Shown: positions 52,144 through 60,732 of the stretch, in pieces
Numbering within the stretch: the stretch's first letter is position 1
Layout: the number at the start of each line of letters is the position of its first letter
Assembly: GCA_934501535.1 (NCBI GenBank)
Contig: CAKSUM010000012.1
Location: 24,433 to 88,432, forward strand
DNA: 64,000 nucleotides
Direction: 5' to 3'
Source: an uncultured Clostridia bacterium
Lineage (GTDB): Bacteria; Bacillota; Clostridia; UBA1381
Made by a program: the position numbers and the translations under genes
The notes under the pieces: generated by a model
Told to the model about the DNA's origin: nothing
What the model saw: the letters and a program-made list of their open reading frames with translations, nothing else
Database searches by the model: none

Positions 52144-53215
52144 CGCCCTTTACCGGCGTACACATTGCACGCAGCATTGCGTATTCGTCCGGGGAAAGAT
52201 ACCGTTTTGCGGTTTCAATATCCATTCTGCCGTTTTGTATATGCCAATACAGATTGTCCGCACGGTGAACATTGCCGAGCAGCGATTTTCCGCGCATATA
52301 GTCGCGGATAGTGTTCGGCTTTTGCTTTGCACATATCATCGACGCGACAACATCATCGACCATCAGCTGTTCGATAACCGGCACAACGCCGCCCGTCTGG
52401 GATTTTGCAAGCGTCTGATGGATTACGCCCTTTAACACGCCCGACAGCTGCAGGCGTATCTGCTCCTGCTGTTTTGGCGGAAATACGTCCACAATTCTGT
52501 CAATCGTGTCGGTGACGCTTTTTGCGTGCAGCGTTCCAAAAACCGCGTGTCCGGTTTCCGCAAGCGTGATTGCATTCTGTATCGTTTCCAGATCCCGCAT
52601 CTCGCCGATTAACAGGATATTCGGGTTCTGCCGCATTGCCGCAACCGTTGCTTTTTCAAAGCTTTCGATATGCTTTCCGACCTCTATCTGCTCAATCCGG
52701 CACTTGTCCTCGCAGTACACATACTCTATCGGTTCTTCGACCGTCAGAATATTTTCGCTGCGTGTGCGGTTTATTTCATCAATCACCGACGCAAGCGTTG
52801 TCGATTTGCCGCTGCCGGTCGTGCCGACCACAAGATACATTCCCTCTTTTGCGTGTGTGAAAAGACGCACGCTTTCGGGAAGTGACAGCTTGGCAATCGG
52901 CAGAATTTTATCGCTCAAAAGCCGCAGCGCCATATTTACGCCGCTTTGCGACAGGTAGATATTAATGCGAAAACGCCTGCCGCCGTACTTAAACGCACCG
53001 TCGACCGGGGCGCTGCCCATACGGTTTCTGAGCCTCAAATACTTCTCGACCGCCTCGGGAATAACCGCCTCGATAAAGTCGTCGATATCCTCAATTGTTA
53101 TCTTTCCGCCGTATCGCAAAAAGCTGCCCTTTATCCGCACCCAGCACGGCTTGTCCTGGGTCACGTGGATATCCGACGCGTTTTCCGATATGGCATAGTT
53201 TAAAATTTTGTCCAT
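52127..53215 (-). CDS. pilT: PilT-type pilus retraction ATPase
   Basis: The 362-residue protein has Walker A GTTGSGKS (131-138), ENILTVEEPIEYVY (Asp box), NILLIGEMRDLETI (Walker B) and LAETGHAVFGTLHA (His box), the PilT signature. Retraction ATPases pull type IV pili back, driving twitching and DNA uptake. It heads the PilTBMNOC gene run, GGAGG 6 bases before its ATG. Whether the element needs retraction is unknown. Confidence 0.9.
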   Translation of the reverse strand: MDKILNYAISENASDIHVTQDKPCWVRIKGSFLRYGGKITIEDIDDFIEAVIPEAVEKYLRLRNRMGSAPVDGAFKYGGRRFRINIYLSQSGVNMALRLLSDKILPIAKLSLPESVRLFTHAKEGMYLVVGTTGSGKSTTLASVIDEINRTRSENILTVEEPIEYVYCEDKCRIEQIEVGKHIESFEKATVAAMRQNPNILLIGEMRDLETIQNAITLAETGHAVFGTLHAKSVTDTIDRIVDVFPPKQQEQIRLQLSGVLKGVIHQTLAKSQTGGVVPVIEQLMVDDVVASMICAKQKPNTIRDYMRGKSLLGNVHRADNLYWHIQNGRMDIETAKRYLSPDEYAMLRAMCTPVKGGGFGG

Positions 53216-53251
53216 TATTTCCTCCGATAATCTTTGTGTTACTGATTGCCG

Positions 53252-53677
53252 CTAATTCTTCCAATACTTCTCGCTCATTCCGGTCAGCTTTACGGTAAGC
53301 GGCACATCTATCCCGACGCCGGCACCACCCTTCGGTGTGAAAATGTCAATACGATAGTTTGTGCGGCATACCACGGTGAAGTTGGTACGCAGCTGTATCT
53401 TCTTTGCCGCCGCGTCAAAGTATCTGTCCGCTGTAATATCTATAGCCGCACCGCTACCGATGTTCGTCCTTTCCTTATATTCGCGGAACAAATCATATGT
53501 CGCACCCGTCACCTGACCGGTTATTTCCACTTCGCGTACAACTCGCTTTGCGGCGTAGTTTAAGTTTATATACACCGTGAACACGCCGAAAAAGGACACC
53601 GCCGTTGCAATCAGCGTTATGAATACCAGTGTTTTTATAATCAGCTCGTAGTACGCACTCGCTTTCTTTTTCATCAT
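53252..53677 (-). CDS. DUF4320-like TadE-type protein
   Basis: The roughly 142-residue protein begins MMKKKASAYYELIIKTLVFI, a short hydrophobic N-terminus of the TadE/DUF4320 type, then one TM and a domain with NYRIDIFTPKGGAGVGID. DUF4320 proteins accompany Flp-like pilins in Bacillota Tad loci. ATG 53677 and 53674 are both possible and lie on the stop codon region of the Flp-like gene, indicating coupling. No strong RBS. Confidence 0.65.
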   Translation of the reverse strand: MMKKKASAYYELIIKTLVFITLIATAVSFFGVFTVYINLNYAAKRVVREVEITGQVTGATYDLFREYKERTNIGSGAAIDITADRYFDAAAKKIQLRTNFTVVCRTNYRIDIFTPKGGAGVGIDVPLTVKLTGMSEKYWKN

Positions 53678-53678
53678 A

Positions 53679-53888
53679 TCAGATACCGAAGGTCGTGTAG
53701 ATTTTCTGCACGATTGCGTCCCATATTTCCTCAATCGTACTCTGATATGTGTTTAAGAAGAACGCACCCACAACAACCACCAAAAGCACAACAATCAGCC
53801 AGCCGGTAATCTGGTCTCCGTCGGTGTTGTGAACTATTTCCGCCGCACATAATTTCGCCCTTGTTAAAGCAGACTTTAAGTTTTTCAT
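53679..53888 (-). CDS. Flp-like small pilin
   Basis: From ATG 53888 the product is 69 residues: a basic start (KNLKSALTRAKLCAAEI), a hydrophobic core (GWLIVVLLVVVVGAFFLNTY) and a short tail. In Tad loci such peptides between TadC and TadE are the pilus subunit. It lacks the usual Flp G/XXXXEY motif at the expected place (DGDQITGWLI instead), so the assignment is moderate. AAAGGA lies upstream. Confidence 0.6.
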   Translation of the reverse strand: MKNLKSALTRAKLCAAEIVHNTDGDQITGWLIVVLLVVVVGAFFLNTYQSTIEEIWDAIVQKIYTTFGI

Positions 53889-53977
53889 TTTAATCAATTC
53901 CTTTCTGTATCCTCATTTTAAATATGCAAAATATTCTGCAAAACCTCTCAAATATAAAACTTGGTTACCATTTTCAC

Positions 53978-54850
53978 CTACATTATCGAACCTATGCTGT
54001 CAAACAAATTTGCACCTATCACGTAAAACAGTGCCCCTACCGCCGCAATCACAATCGGTATCACCAACATACGCACACGCCCCGGACGCTTTACAAGCTC
54101 ACGCTGCATCATTTCCTTTGCAAGCGTGCCCATATCCGACATCAGATAATTAAGTGCCGAATCCTGATTATCGCCTTTATTTGCCGAGATAAGCGCTTTT
54201 GCAAGGCGTGAGATATAGCTGTTGCCGACGCGTTTTTCAAACGCTGCCATACCGTCATCAAAGCCGCCGGATTTCAGATCCATTATGAGTACCTCAATAT
54301 CATATTTGAGTCCCTCGCCCGCGATGCTCTGATAGGTTTCCAGCAGCTTTATAACGTCACGTTCCGTTTTCATACCCTGCACAACCGCACGGATAAACTT
54401 CGGCAGCTCCGACTCAATCTGTCTGTCCTTTGCCTTCAGCTTATCCTTGACCTCGCCGCGAAAGTGAAAGAACACAATCCCCGCAAACACCGCCGCAAGC
54501 GGCAGCAAATCCGGCATTGCAAGCATCAGCAAAAGTCCCATACCCACCGCTGCGGTCGCCGCCATTAAAATCGAACGTGCGAAGTATTCCTCCGGCGAAA
54601 GGTTTATCCCGGCACGTGCAAGCTGCAGGCTCATACGCCGTTTTCGTATATCGGAAAGGCGGATAAAGGGTGCGAAAATGTGCAGCAGCGGTTTTACATA
54701 CAGGCTGTATGCCACATTTTTCAAAGTGCCTGTGCCCTTTGATGTAGTGTGCATATTCCTTGCCGTTGCCGCCGGCGCAAGAGCGAAAATCCCGCACGAA
54801 AGCAGATATGCACCCATACTTATGAGCAGAAATATTCCGAAATATATCAT
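53978..54850 (-). CDS. tadC: TadC-like pilus platform protein (T2SSF domain)
   Basis: The 290-residue protein has TM helices at both ends (LLISMGAYLLSCGIFALAPA; MLVIPIVIAAVGALFYVIGA) and one T2SSF-type domain (LPKFIRAVVQGMKTERDVIK). With TadB it forms the inner-membrane platform of Tad pili. It is followed by the Flp-like gene and preceded by TadB with a 10-base gap. Confidence 0.8.
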   Translation of the reverse strand: MIYFGIFLLISMGAYLLSCGIFALAPAATARNMHTTSKGTGTLKNVAYSLYVKPLLHIFAPFIRLSDIRKRRMSLQLARAGINLSPEEYFARSILMAATAAVGMGLLLMLAMPDLLPLAAVFAGIVFFHFRGEVKDKLKAKDRQIESELPKFIRAVVQGMKTERDVIKLLETYQSIAGEGLKYDIEVLIMDLKSGGFDDGMAAFEKRVGNSYISRLAKALISANKGDNQDSALNYLMSDMGTLAKEMMQRELVKRPGRVRMLVIPIVIAAVGALFYVIGANLFDSIGSIM

Positions 54851-54860
54851 ACGCTACCTC

Positions 54861-55754
54861 CTAAAGCGGCCTATTGATTTTCAAGGTAATAAAGGCAGAC
54901 AAAAGCGTCAGTACCAGCATTAACAGTATCAGCATTTTTCCCACGCCCGAAAATACCAGCAAATCAAACCACGCCTTATTACTCCACCTTAGTATCGGGA
55001 TAATCGAAAAGGCGAGTATAATTGACGTAAAATACTCTTTCCACACCGACATCATCACGGTGTCCGCCTCAATCTGCAGCCGCTTTGTATCGTTCATACT
55101 CTGGATAATTGCCGGCAGCACAAACCTGTAATCGCCCGACTTTTCCTGTGCGATTACAAGAATATCAATCCACTCGGCGAAATACTTGTTATGTATCTTC
55201 ATCTCAAGCTTTCTGAGTGCCCGGCGGACGTTCGAGTCAATGAGCGTAACATCGGTCACAAATTCTTCAAACGGTCCGGGAATATCCAGCTTGTCAAGAT
55301 TTTCATTGACGGCGGTTATGACGTCATTGCAGGACAGATAGCTGTTGGTTATGAGGTTCATCGTGTTTTCCAAAAGCTCGTCCTGATTTCGGATATACCA
55401 CCTCGCCCTGACCTTTAATATGATGTACGGCAGCGGCAGGCATATAACCGCAGTTGCGGCGGATAAAAGTGCGTCTGAAAAGAGTGCTTTTCCTATGCCC
55501 GCACCCAAAAAGCCGCTTAGCATAACCAGCAGATAGAACGTGTTCTGCCGCATACCGCACATTGATACCGTGCTTTTTACCGCTGCGGTAATTCTTTCAA
55601 ATATCCTGAGCCGCGAAAACCGTTCATCAACCGCACGGCGTTTATCCTCTGCACTCTTTCGGGACAGCGACAGCCGGGATTTCGGTGCGGCAAATTTGAC
55701 GTCCATCGCAAGCAGAAATCCGCACGCCAAGAGCAGAAATATTATAAAGTACAT
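54861..55754 (-). CDS. tadB: TadB-like pilus platform protein (T2SSF domain)
   Basis: The 297-residue protein has TM segments (IIFLLLACGFLLAMD; LLSAATAVICLPLPYIILKV) and a T2SSF domain (ENTMNLITNSYLSCNDVITA). Paired with TadC. AGGAG precedes the ATG. It is downstream of the opposite-strand toxin-antitoxin pair, which separates it from CpaF, a plausible site for a promoter disturbance. Confidence 0.8.
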   Translation of the reverse strand: MYFIIFLLLACGFLLAMDVKFAAPKSRLSLSRKSAEDKRRAVDERFSRLRIFERITAAVKSTVSMCGMRQNTFYLLVMLSGFLGAGIGKALFSDALLSAATAVICLPLPYIILKVRARWYIRNQDELLENTMNLITNSYLSCNDVITAVNENLDKLDIPGPFEEFVTDVTLIDSNVRRALRKLEMKIHNKYFAEWIDILVIAQEKSGDYRFVLPAIIQSMNDTKRLQIEADTVMMSVWKEYFTSIILAFSIIPILRWSNKAWFDLLVFSGVGKMLILLMLVLTLLSAFITLKINRPL

Positions 55755-55805
55755 TTTAATTCTCCTCTTATAAATATTTTTTCATAATTAACATATAATA
55801 TATTA

Positions 55806-55823
55806 ATGCAAATTGCATTGCAT
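55806..55823. promoter_or_regulatory. Palindromic operator-like sequence
   Basis: ATGCAA-A-TTGCAT is a perfect inverted repeat (55806-55818) followed by another TTGCAT half-site, just upstream of the RelB-YafQ promoter, so a RelB-type repressor site is likely. Confidence 0.5.
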
Positions 55824-55827
55824 AAGC

Positions 55828-55856
55828 TTGACACAAGCGTTACGCAGTGATATAAT
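55828..55856 (+). promoter_or_regulatory. Promoter of the RelB-YafQ pair
   Basis: TTGACA (55828-55833), 17 bases, TATAAT (55851-55856): consensus sigma-70 type, about 24 bases before the antitoxin start. Confidence 0.8.
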
Positions 55857-55879
55857 ACAAGTAGATTGGAGTGATTTAT

Positions 55880-56158
55880 ATGGCTAATACAACATCAAAT
55901 GTAAGCTTTCGTATTGACAGCAAGCTTAAATCCCAGGCAGAGCAGCTTTTTTCCGAGCTTGGACTCAATATGACAACCGCATTTAACATTTTTTTAAGGC
56001 AGGCAGTGCGTGAGGGAAGTATTCCTTTCAGCATCACCACAAATCCCCTTAATGCCGAAACGGTTGCCGCACTGATTGAGTCGGAGCAGCTGCTGCACGA
56101 CCCGAACACGCGCAGATACAGCAACGTCGAGGACGCCTTAAAGGAGTTAAAATCATAA
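55880..56158 (+). CDS. RelB/DinJ-family antitoxin
   Basis: The 92-residue protein begins VSFRIDSKLKSQAEQLFSEL, then LGLNMTTAFNIFLRQAVREG, the ribbon-helix-helix of RelB/DinJ antitoxins, which bind DNA as dimers and neutralise the toxin through the C-terminal part. GGAG lies 8 bases before ATG 55880; an in-frame GTG at 55871 is possible. It overlaps the toxin start by one base (stop/start TAATG). Confidence 0.85.
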   Translation: MANTTSNVSFRIDSKLKSQAEQLFSELGLNMTTAFNIFLRQAVREGSIPFSITTNPLNAETVAALIESEQLLHDPNTRRYSNVEDALKELKS

Positions 56159-56436
56159 TGTACGATATAATCTGGACGTCCAAATTCAAACGTGACTACA
56201 AAGCAGCAATTAAACGTAATTTGGATATTACGCTGCTTGATGACGTAATCCGTGCACTGTCTGCCGGCAATCAGCTTGCCCCGGAGCTTTGCGACCACAA
56301 GCTGTCCGGAACTTGGGACGGATACCGCGAATGTCATATCGCACCCGACTGGCTCTTAATTTACAAACTTGAAAATAAAAGCCTTGTGCTGGTTCTGTCA
56401 CGCACGGGCAGTCATAGCGATTTATTCGGAAAATAG
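56158..56436 (+). CDS. YafQ/RelE-family mRNA interferase toxin
   Basis: The 92-residue protein has the RelE/YafQ fold sequence: TSKFKRDYKAAIKRNLDITL, DHKLSGTWDGYRECHIAPDW and LSRTGSHSDLFG, with His residues as expected for ribosome-dependent mRNA cleavage. Paired with the upstream RelB-like antitoxin. Plus-strand orientation inside the minus-strand Tad operon shows it was inserted. A terminator follows. Confidence 0.85.
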   Translation: MYDIIWTSKFKRDYKAAIKRNLDITLLDDVIRALSAGNQLAPELCDHKLSGTWDGYRECHIAPDWLLIYKLENKSLVLVLSRTGSHSDLFGK

Positions 56437-56437
56437 T

Positions 56438-56458
56438 CTCTTTCGAGAGGCTATTTTT
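56438..56458. terminator. Terminator shared by YafQ and CpaF
   Basis: AATAGTCTCT/AGAGGCTATT stem with a TTCG loop and TTTTTT. It ends the plus-strand pair, and the CpaF stop codon lies inside it. Confidence 0.7.
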
Positions 56459-57827
56459 TGAATTTTGAAATATCCGCCTCTGCAGCACCGCCGTATTTCA
56501 GTCTTGAGGCAAGGGCGGGCGAAATATCGTTTTTCCGCACGTGTCTGCCCTTCACTTTTATAATTTTTCCGCTGTCATCATAGACGTTATCTATCACCTC
56601 ATACTTCCAAAGCGTATTGCCGACTACTTTTCCGTCCGCAATGCCGACGCCCTCGAAAATCTCATCATACACACGCCGTCCGTCCGGCAGCTGGCGTTTA
56701 AACAGCACCAGCGGCATAGCCTCCAGGATAAATTCCAGCAGCTTATTTTCCGATAGCCGCACACCCGTTGACACGCACATCGAAAGTATGCGGTTATATG
56801 CGTCCACGGCGGAATTTGCGTGCAGCGTGCTTATAATCGTATGCCCGGTACGCCCTGCCTCAACCGCAGTCAGAGCCTCGCCGCCGCGCATCTCTGCCGG
56901 GATAATCGCATACGGGTGAAATCGCAGTGCCTCTTTTAACAAATCGTCCATCGTGACGGGGTTTACGCCGTCCTTGGTCACCGTCTGCACAACGCGGTTT
57001 TGCATTTTGCCGCAATCGTCATACTTTGCGATATTCAGCTCCCGCGTATCCTCAATCGTGTATATTCTGCGGTTTTTATCAATCGTGCCGATTAAATATC
57101 CGAGGTCGGTGGTTTTTCCCGATCCGGTCGAGCCGGCAATTGCGAGCGACACGCCGTTATTTATACAAAGCGAAAGGAAGTCGAGTTCTTCCTCGGTCGC
57201 ACTTTTATATTTTATCATAAGCTCACGCGTTATGACGTTCTCCTTTTGCCGTCTTATTGACGCAACGCCGCCCGTGCGTTTATCCACACACGGTGGGATA
57301 ATCGCCGAAATTCTGACGCCCTCGCCGATAAAGCTGTCCACCTTGGGATTTGAGCCGTCGATAATCGAGCCGCCCAGCCACACCATCTTCTTTATCTTAT
57401 CCATACAGTCCTCGGGGCTTAAAAATCTGCCGTCAAGCATCACGGTTTTGTCGGGATATATCACCTCAATCGCGTCCCAGCTGTTTATATTGATTTCCTC
57501 AACATTGCAGTCGGATATATACTTTGTCAGCACGCCGAATCCCGCCATATCCTCATAAATCCTGTCGGCAAGCTCGGAGATATTGGCACAGTCATCTGCA
57601 TAAAGCTTATTCTGGTTCAGATACCGCACAATCAGATTTTTAAGACGCTCGCGAGCCTCGTCCGAGTAGAGAATACCGATAAGCTCCGCCGAATGATTTT
57701 TCGATATGATATGCCGGATTTTATCGAGAATGTCCTTATATGTCGCGGTCTGCCTATTGCCGCGGCTGTCCGCCGTGCCTGCATTTGCACTGTATATGAG
57801 GTCGTTTATATTAAACACATCAAGCAT
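56451..57827 (-). CDS. cpaF: CpaF/TadA-type secretion ATPase
   Basis: The 458-residue protein has Walker A GSTGSGKT (232-239), the RRIYTIEDTRELNIAKYD arginine-finger region and AIIPAEMRGGEALTAVEAGR (Walker B). CpaF/TadA drives Tad pilus assembly at the membrane. It has the normal length. It starts 1 base after the MinD-like gene and its stop is in the shared terminator with YafQ. Confidence 0.9.
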   Translation of the reverse strand: MLDVFNINDLIYSANAGTADSRGNRQTATYKDILDKIRHIISKNHSAELIGILYSDEARERLKNLIVRYLNQNKLYADDCANISELADRIYEDMAGFGVLTKYISDCNVEEININSWDAIEVIYPDKTVMLDGRFLSPEDCMDKIKKMVWLGGSIIDGSNPKVDSFIGEGVRISAIIPPCVDKRTGGVASIRRQKENVITRELMIKYKSATEEELDFLSLCINNGVSLAIAGSTGSGKTTDLGYLIGTIDKNRRIYTIEDTRELNIAKYDDCGKMQNRVVQTVTKDGVNPVTMDDLLKEALRFHPYAIIPAEMRGGEALTAVEAGRTGHTIISTLHANSAVDAYNRILSMCVSTGVRLSENKLLEFILEAMPLVLFKRQLPDGRRVYDEIFEGVGIADGKVVGNTLWKYEVIDNVYDDSGKIIKVKGRHVRKNDISPALASRLKYGGAAEADISKFKK

Positions 57828-57828
57828 A

Positions 57829-58551
57829 TCACACGCCCCCTGCCATAATTTCCGCGGCTAATCTTCGCATCACCTTTTTATATGTTTCCGTGCCGATCCT
57901 GCTGTTCCAAATGAGCTTGCCGGAGTTTTCCAAAATCTTTGCGTTATCTATATATGAAAGCTCATACCGCATTTTTGTGCCTATGCTCTCAAGAAATGCC
58001 GCTTTGTCGCAGGTCTTGTCATAGCCGGACAGAACGTGAATACTGCGGTTTTCAAGATGCAAAAGCTCGGACACGTTCTGCATTGCCATATTCCACACAA
58101 CGTCCTTCACCGACGCACGGTGCGATATTATGACGGTCTGGGCAAGGTTCAAGCCTATGCTCGAAATCGGGTTATTGAGATCCGCCGAACCGTCGATTAT
58201 GACATACTCAAAGCGGATTGCACTGTCCTCTATCACGTCGCGGATATCGTTTCCGTTCACCGCAGTCAGCACAAGCCCGTCAGCATTATTGGGAAGGCTC
58301 AGAAAAAACACATTCGCGTTTTGCGTTTCCTCAAAACAGTTTCTCGTATCGCGGTTTGCGATTGCACGCAGTATTCCGCGGTTTTCTTCAATACGCCGAC
58401 CGAAAAGCGTCTGCAGCTCGCCGTATGCAATGTTGGACGATATTATCCCTACCGTGTTATTGCGTTCGGCAAGCGCCATTGCAAGATTTACCGAAAGCGT
58501 TGTTTTTCCGCCCGACGGCGAACCCCACACGGTCAGTATTTTTGATGTCAC
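57829..58551 (-). CDS. MinD/ParA-like ATPase of the Tad operon
   Basis: The 240-residue protein has a canonical deviant Walker A WGSPSGGKTTLSVNLAMALA (residues about 10-28) and YVIIDGSADLNNP as Walker B, the P-loop ParA/MinD fold. It overlaps the SAF gene by 4 bases and precedes CpaF. It may position the pilus or energise assembly, alongside the atypical CpaE-like protein encoded two genes upstream. Confidence 0.8.
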   Translation of the reverse strand: MTSKILTVWGSPSGGKTTLSVNLAMALAERNNTVGIISSNIAYGELQTLFGRRIEENRGILRAIANRDTRNCFEETQNANVFFLSLPNNADGLVLTAVNGNDIRDVIEDSAIRFEYVIIDGSADLNNPISSIGLNLAQTVIISHRASVKDVVWNMAMQNVSELLHLENRSIHVLSGYDKTCDKAAFLESIGTKMRYELSYIDNAKILENSGKLIWNSRIGTETYKKVMRRLAAEIMAGGV

Positions 58552-59192
58552 TTTGACGCACCTCCCTTTTCAAGTACAAGGTGCAGCTTTCCCGCATACT
58601 CGGCATATATGAGCTTTTGTGCCTGTGCGTCGGTCGCGATAAGCGTTACACTTGCGGCAATTTTATCGTCGCCGCTGTCAGTATCTGCACCGTCCGTATT
58701 CTCGGTCGAATATATTTCCATATCGTGCAGCTCATCAAAAGCCGTCACCTTTTTATCCTCATAGCACAACATGCCCACACGGTCGCCTTTTTTGATATGA
58801 TTTCCGACGCCTGCGGCAATTGTTGATACCGACACCGACACAAGCCGTTTGCCCTCAGCCGCAATCGCGTCAAGCTTTTTATCCGCCGCAAACTCGGACA
58901 GTTTAAAGTCGGCTATCGGCTCGCCGGCGTAAATATCGCAAGCTGCAAACCTGTCAATTGCTGCGGTTTTATCCTTTACTACATTGTCCGCAAGTCCAAA
59001 CGCACCGACCTCTTTTTCGGTAAGCATACTGTCGGTTATCTGCGTTCCCTGTGCAATATCTGCATTTGTGACAACCACTTTTACGGTGTTTCCCTTGCTT
59101 TTATTCATTTTCGGGATAAGCCCGAACGCCAAAATGGCGGCAAGCAAAATGCAGCCGCCGCCGATTACTGTTCTGTTATTTTTTATCTTCAA
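58548..59192 (-). CDS. cpaB: SAF-domain protein (CpaB/RcpC-like)
   Basis: The 214-residue protein has an N-terminal TM helix (VIGGGCILLAAILAFGLIPK) and an SAF domain (VVVTNADIAQGTQITDSMLT) typical of CpaB/RcpC proteins of Tad pili. A second domain is beta-rich (VGMLCYEDKKVTAFDELHDM). These proteins line the outer or wall part of the Tad machine. It overlaps the MinD-like gene by 4 bases. Confidence 0.8.
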   Translation of the reverse strand: MKIKNNRTVIGGGCILLAAILAFGLIPKMNKSKGNTVKVVVTNADIAQGTQITDSMLTEKEVGAFGLADNVVKDKTAAIDRFAACDIYAGEPIADFKLSEFAADKKLDAIAAEGKRLVSVSVSTIAAGVGNHIKKGDRVGMLCYEDKKVTAFDELHDMEIYSTENTDGADTDSGDDKIAASVTLIATDAQAQKLIYAEYAGKLHLVLEKGGASK

Positions 59193-59195
59193 GGC

Positions 59196-60194
59196 TTAAT
59201 CACACCTCCTTAAGGTTTCCAAAATCAGCTCGCCGAAGTCATCGTTTCTGTCAAACACATTAAGGTGCGGATACCGCGACTTAAACTTTTTCGCATTCGA
59301 CGCAAGAAGAAATATGTATGACAGGTCAAGCATTTTCTGCCATTCGCTGTCCTCGGCAAAATATGCCGTCTTTTCGATATTCCAGCTGTCACCGAACCCG
59401 AAAATGAGCTTTATATCGCAGCCCGGAATTTTTCGTATATATTCCGCCGAGGATTTATCGGATATTTTAAACCGTTTTCCGTCCGGGGATATTTCATACG
59501 GCGTTCCGAAGTCCACGATTGTTATATTGTACTTTTCCTTCAGCAAATCAAGTGCCGGTGCGTCGGTACAAATAGCAACATTTTTGATTTTTGCAAGCTT
59601 TAAACTGCTTGTTCCGGAGCAGTCGGCAAGGCATACCGAAAAATCGTGCAGCGTGAAATATTTCGCAATCGACAGTGCAGCAGTCGTGCTGCCCGCACCG
59701 CGCGTTGCGTTAAATACCGCAAGCATATATTGCCCCCGAGGCTTTGAATACGATGTGCGTGCATCGCAAATCTCCGGTTCCTCGCAAAAGCCCGGTTCTT
59801 TGTTTTTCTTCAGCCTGCCCTGCCTTACAAGCTCAGATAGTTCCTCAGGCTCAAAGCCGTTATCATCAAAAACAACGTCCACCGAAAGCTCACGCAGCTT
59901 GTTCATCGTCCCCAAAAGATACTCGCCGCGGCTGCCGTTTAAAATGAGGATAATACGCATATCCGGAACAATAGTGCGGATAAAGTCAACCGTATCCTTA
60001 AGATTATCCATACTTATTGCCTTTTCGTACATTATGACCGCGTCAATCCCTGCCGGGTCGCGTTCCAAAAGGCTCATCAGCTGCACCGTTGTTGTCATAT
60101 TCTTTTCCATAAAGGTGATGTCGTTCTTCACAAACGTACGCTTTAAGGCACGCTGCAAATCCGTCTCACCGAAAACCGTTACCACACCTATCAT
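59196..60194 (-). CDS. cpaE: CpaE/TadZ-like atypical ATPase with receiver-like N-terminus
   Basis: The 332-residue protein has an N-terminal receiver-like alpha/beta domain (residues 1-125; AVIMYEKAISMDNLKDTVD) and a ParA-fold domain with NATRGAGSTTAALSIAKYF at 162-180. Here the canonical P-loop lysine is replaced by Ser, as in CpaE/TadZ proteins, which localise Tad pili. It overlaps the HigB-like gene by 4 bases. The Asp-rich phospho-acceptor site expected in a true receiver is not clear. Confidence 0.7.
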   Translation of the reverse strand: MIGVVTVFGETDLQRALKRTFVKNDITFMEKNMTTTVQLMSLLERDPAGIDAVIMYEKAISMDNLKDTVDFIRTIVPDMRIILILNGSRGEYLLGTMNKLRELSVDVVFDDNGFEPEELSELVRQGRLKKNKEPGFCEEPEICDARTSYSKPRGQYMLAVFNATRGAGSTTAALSIAKYFTLHDFSVCLADCSGTSSLKLAKIKNVAICTDAPALDLLKEKYNITIVDFGTPYEISPDGKRFKISDKSSAEYIRKIPGCDIKLIFGFGDSWNIEKTAYFAEDSEWQKMLDLSYIFLLASNAKKFKSRYPHLNVFDRNDDFGELILETLRRCD

Positions 60195-60556
60195 ATATTA
60201 ACCTCCGAAAGTTCGTTTTCATTAACCATATCCAGCAGCTTTAACGCATAGTCGAGCGCTTTTTGCGTATCGCGTTTATCCTTTTTATAGAAGGCATACA
60301 GGAAAATGATGTCCCCGTTATCGCGTTCGCAGTAGATAATCCGCACCATCGCACCGCCGGCTTTCATACGCAGCTCGTACAGCCGCTTATATTTTTCTAT
60401 ACCGAAATGTTTGACATACGGCTCGCACAGGACCATTTTATCGTCACGCATAAGTCCGAGCAGAAAGCGGAATTTCTTTTTTACCTTACTGTCGGCATTA
60501 TCCAAAAACGCTCCGATTGTACGGCTGCCCTCCTTTGAGTAAAATATTCGCCTCAA
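60191..60556 (-). CDS. HigB/Gp49-like RelE-superfamily protein 1
   Basis: The 121-residue protein matches the phage Gp49/HigB-like toxin family: PYVKHFGIEKYKRLYELRMK, RIIYCERDNGDIIFLYAFYK and KKDKRDTQKALDYA, with a Lys/Arg/Tyr set like RelE-type RNases. No HigA-like antitoxin with an HTH is adjacent; instead the gene overlaps the CpaE-like start by 4 bases. It is the first gene of the Tad operon. The start is TTG with AGGTGG 7 bases upstream. Confidence 0.7.
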   Translation of the reverse strand: MRRIFYSKEGSRTIGAFLDNADSKVKKKFRFLLGLMRDDKMVLCEPYVKHFGIEKYKRLYELRMKAGGAMVRIIYCERDNGDIIFLYAFYKKDKRDTQKALDYALKLLDMVNENELSEVNI

Positions 60557-60581
60557 ATATGTACCACCTGTCCTTTCCTCA

Positions 60582-60625
60582 AAACAAAAAAGGAACCTCG
60601 GATATTTTTCCGAAAGTTCCTTTTC
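60582..60625 (-). terminator. Attenuator-like terminator between the Tad promoter and its first gene
   Basis: AAAAGGAAC...TCGG pairs with CCGA...GTTCCTTTT, then a TTTTTTGTTTT run on the minus strand. It lies about 30 bases downstream of the promoter at 60652-60680 and about 30 bases before the TTG start of the Tad operon. Confidence 0.65.
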
Positions 60626-60651
60626 GATTGAACATATTATTTGATGATACT

Positions 60652-60680
60652 ATTATATCACGGTCTGATTCTAATGTAAA
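60652..60680 (-). promoter_or_regulatory. Promoter of the Tad operon
   Basis: TTTACA (60680-60675), 17 bases, TATAAT (60657-60652) on the minus strand. The following hairpin suggests termination control or antitermination before the HigB-like gene. Confidence 0.65.
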
Positions 60681-60732
60681 TACAGCGTTCTTAAAATGCG
60701 GTAACATATTTCTTCAAAAACATCATTTTGAA

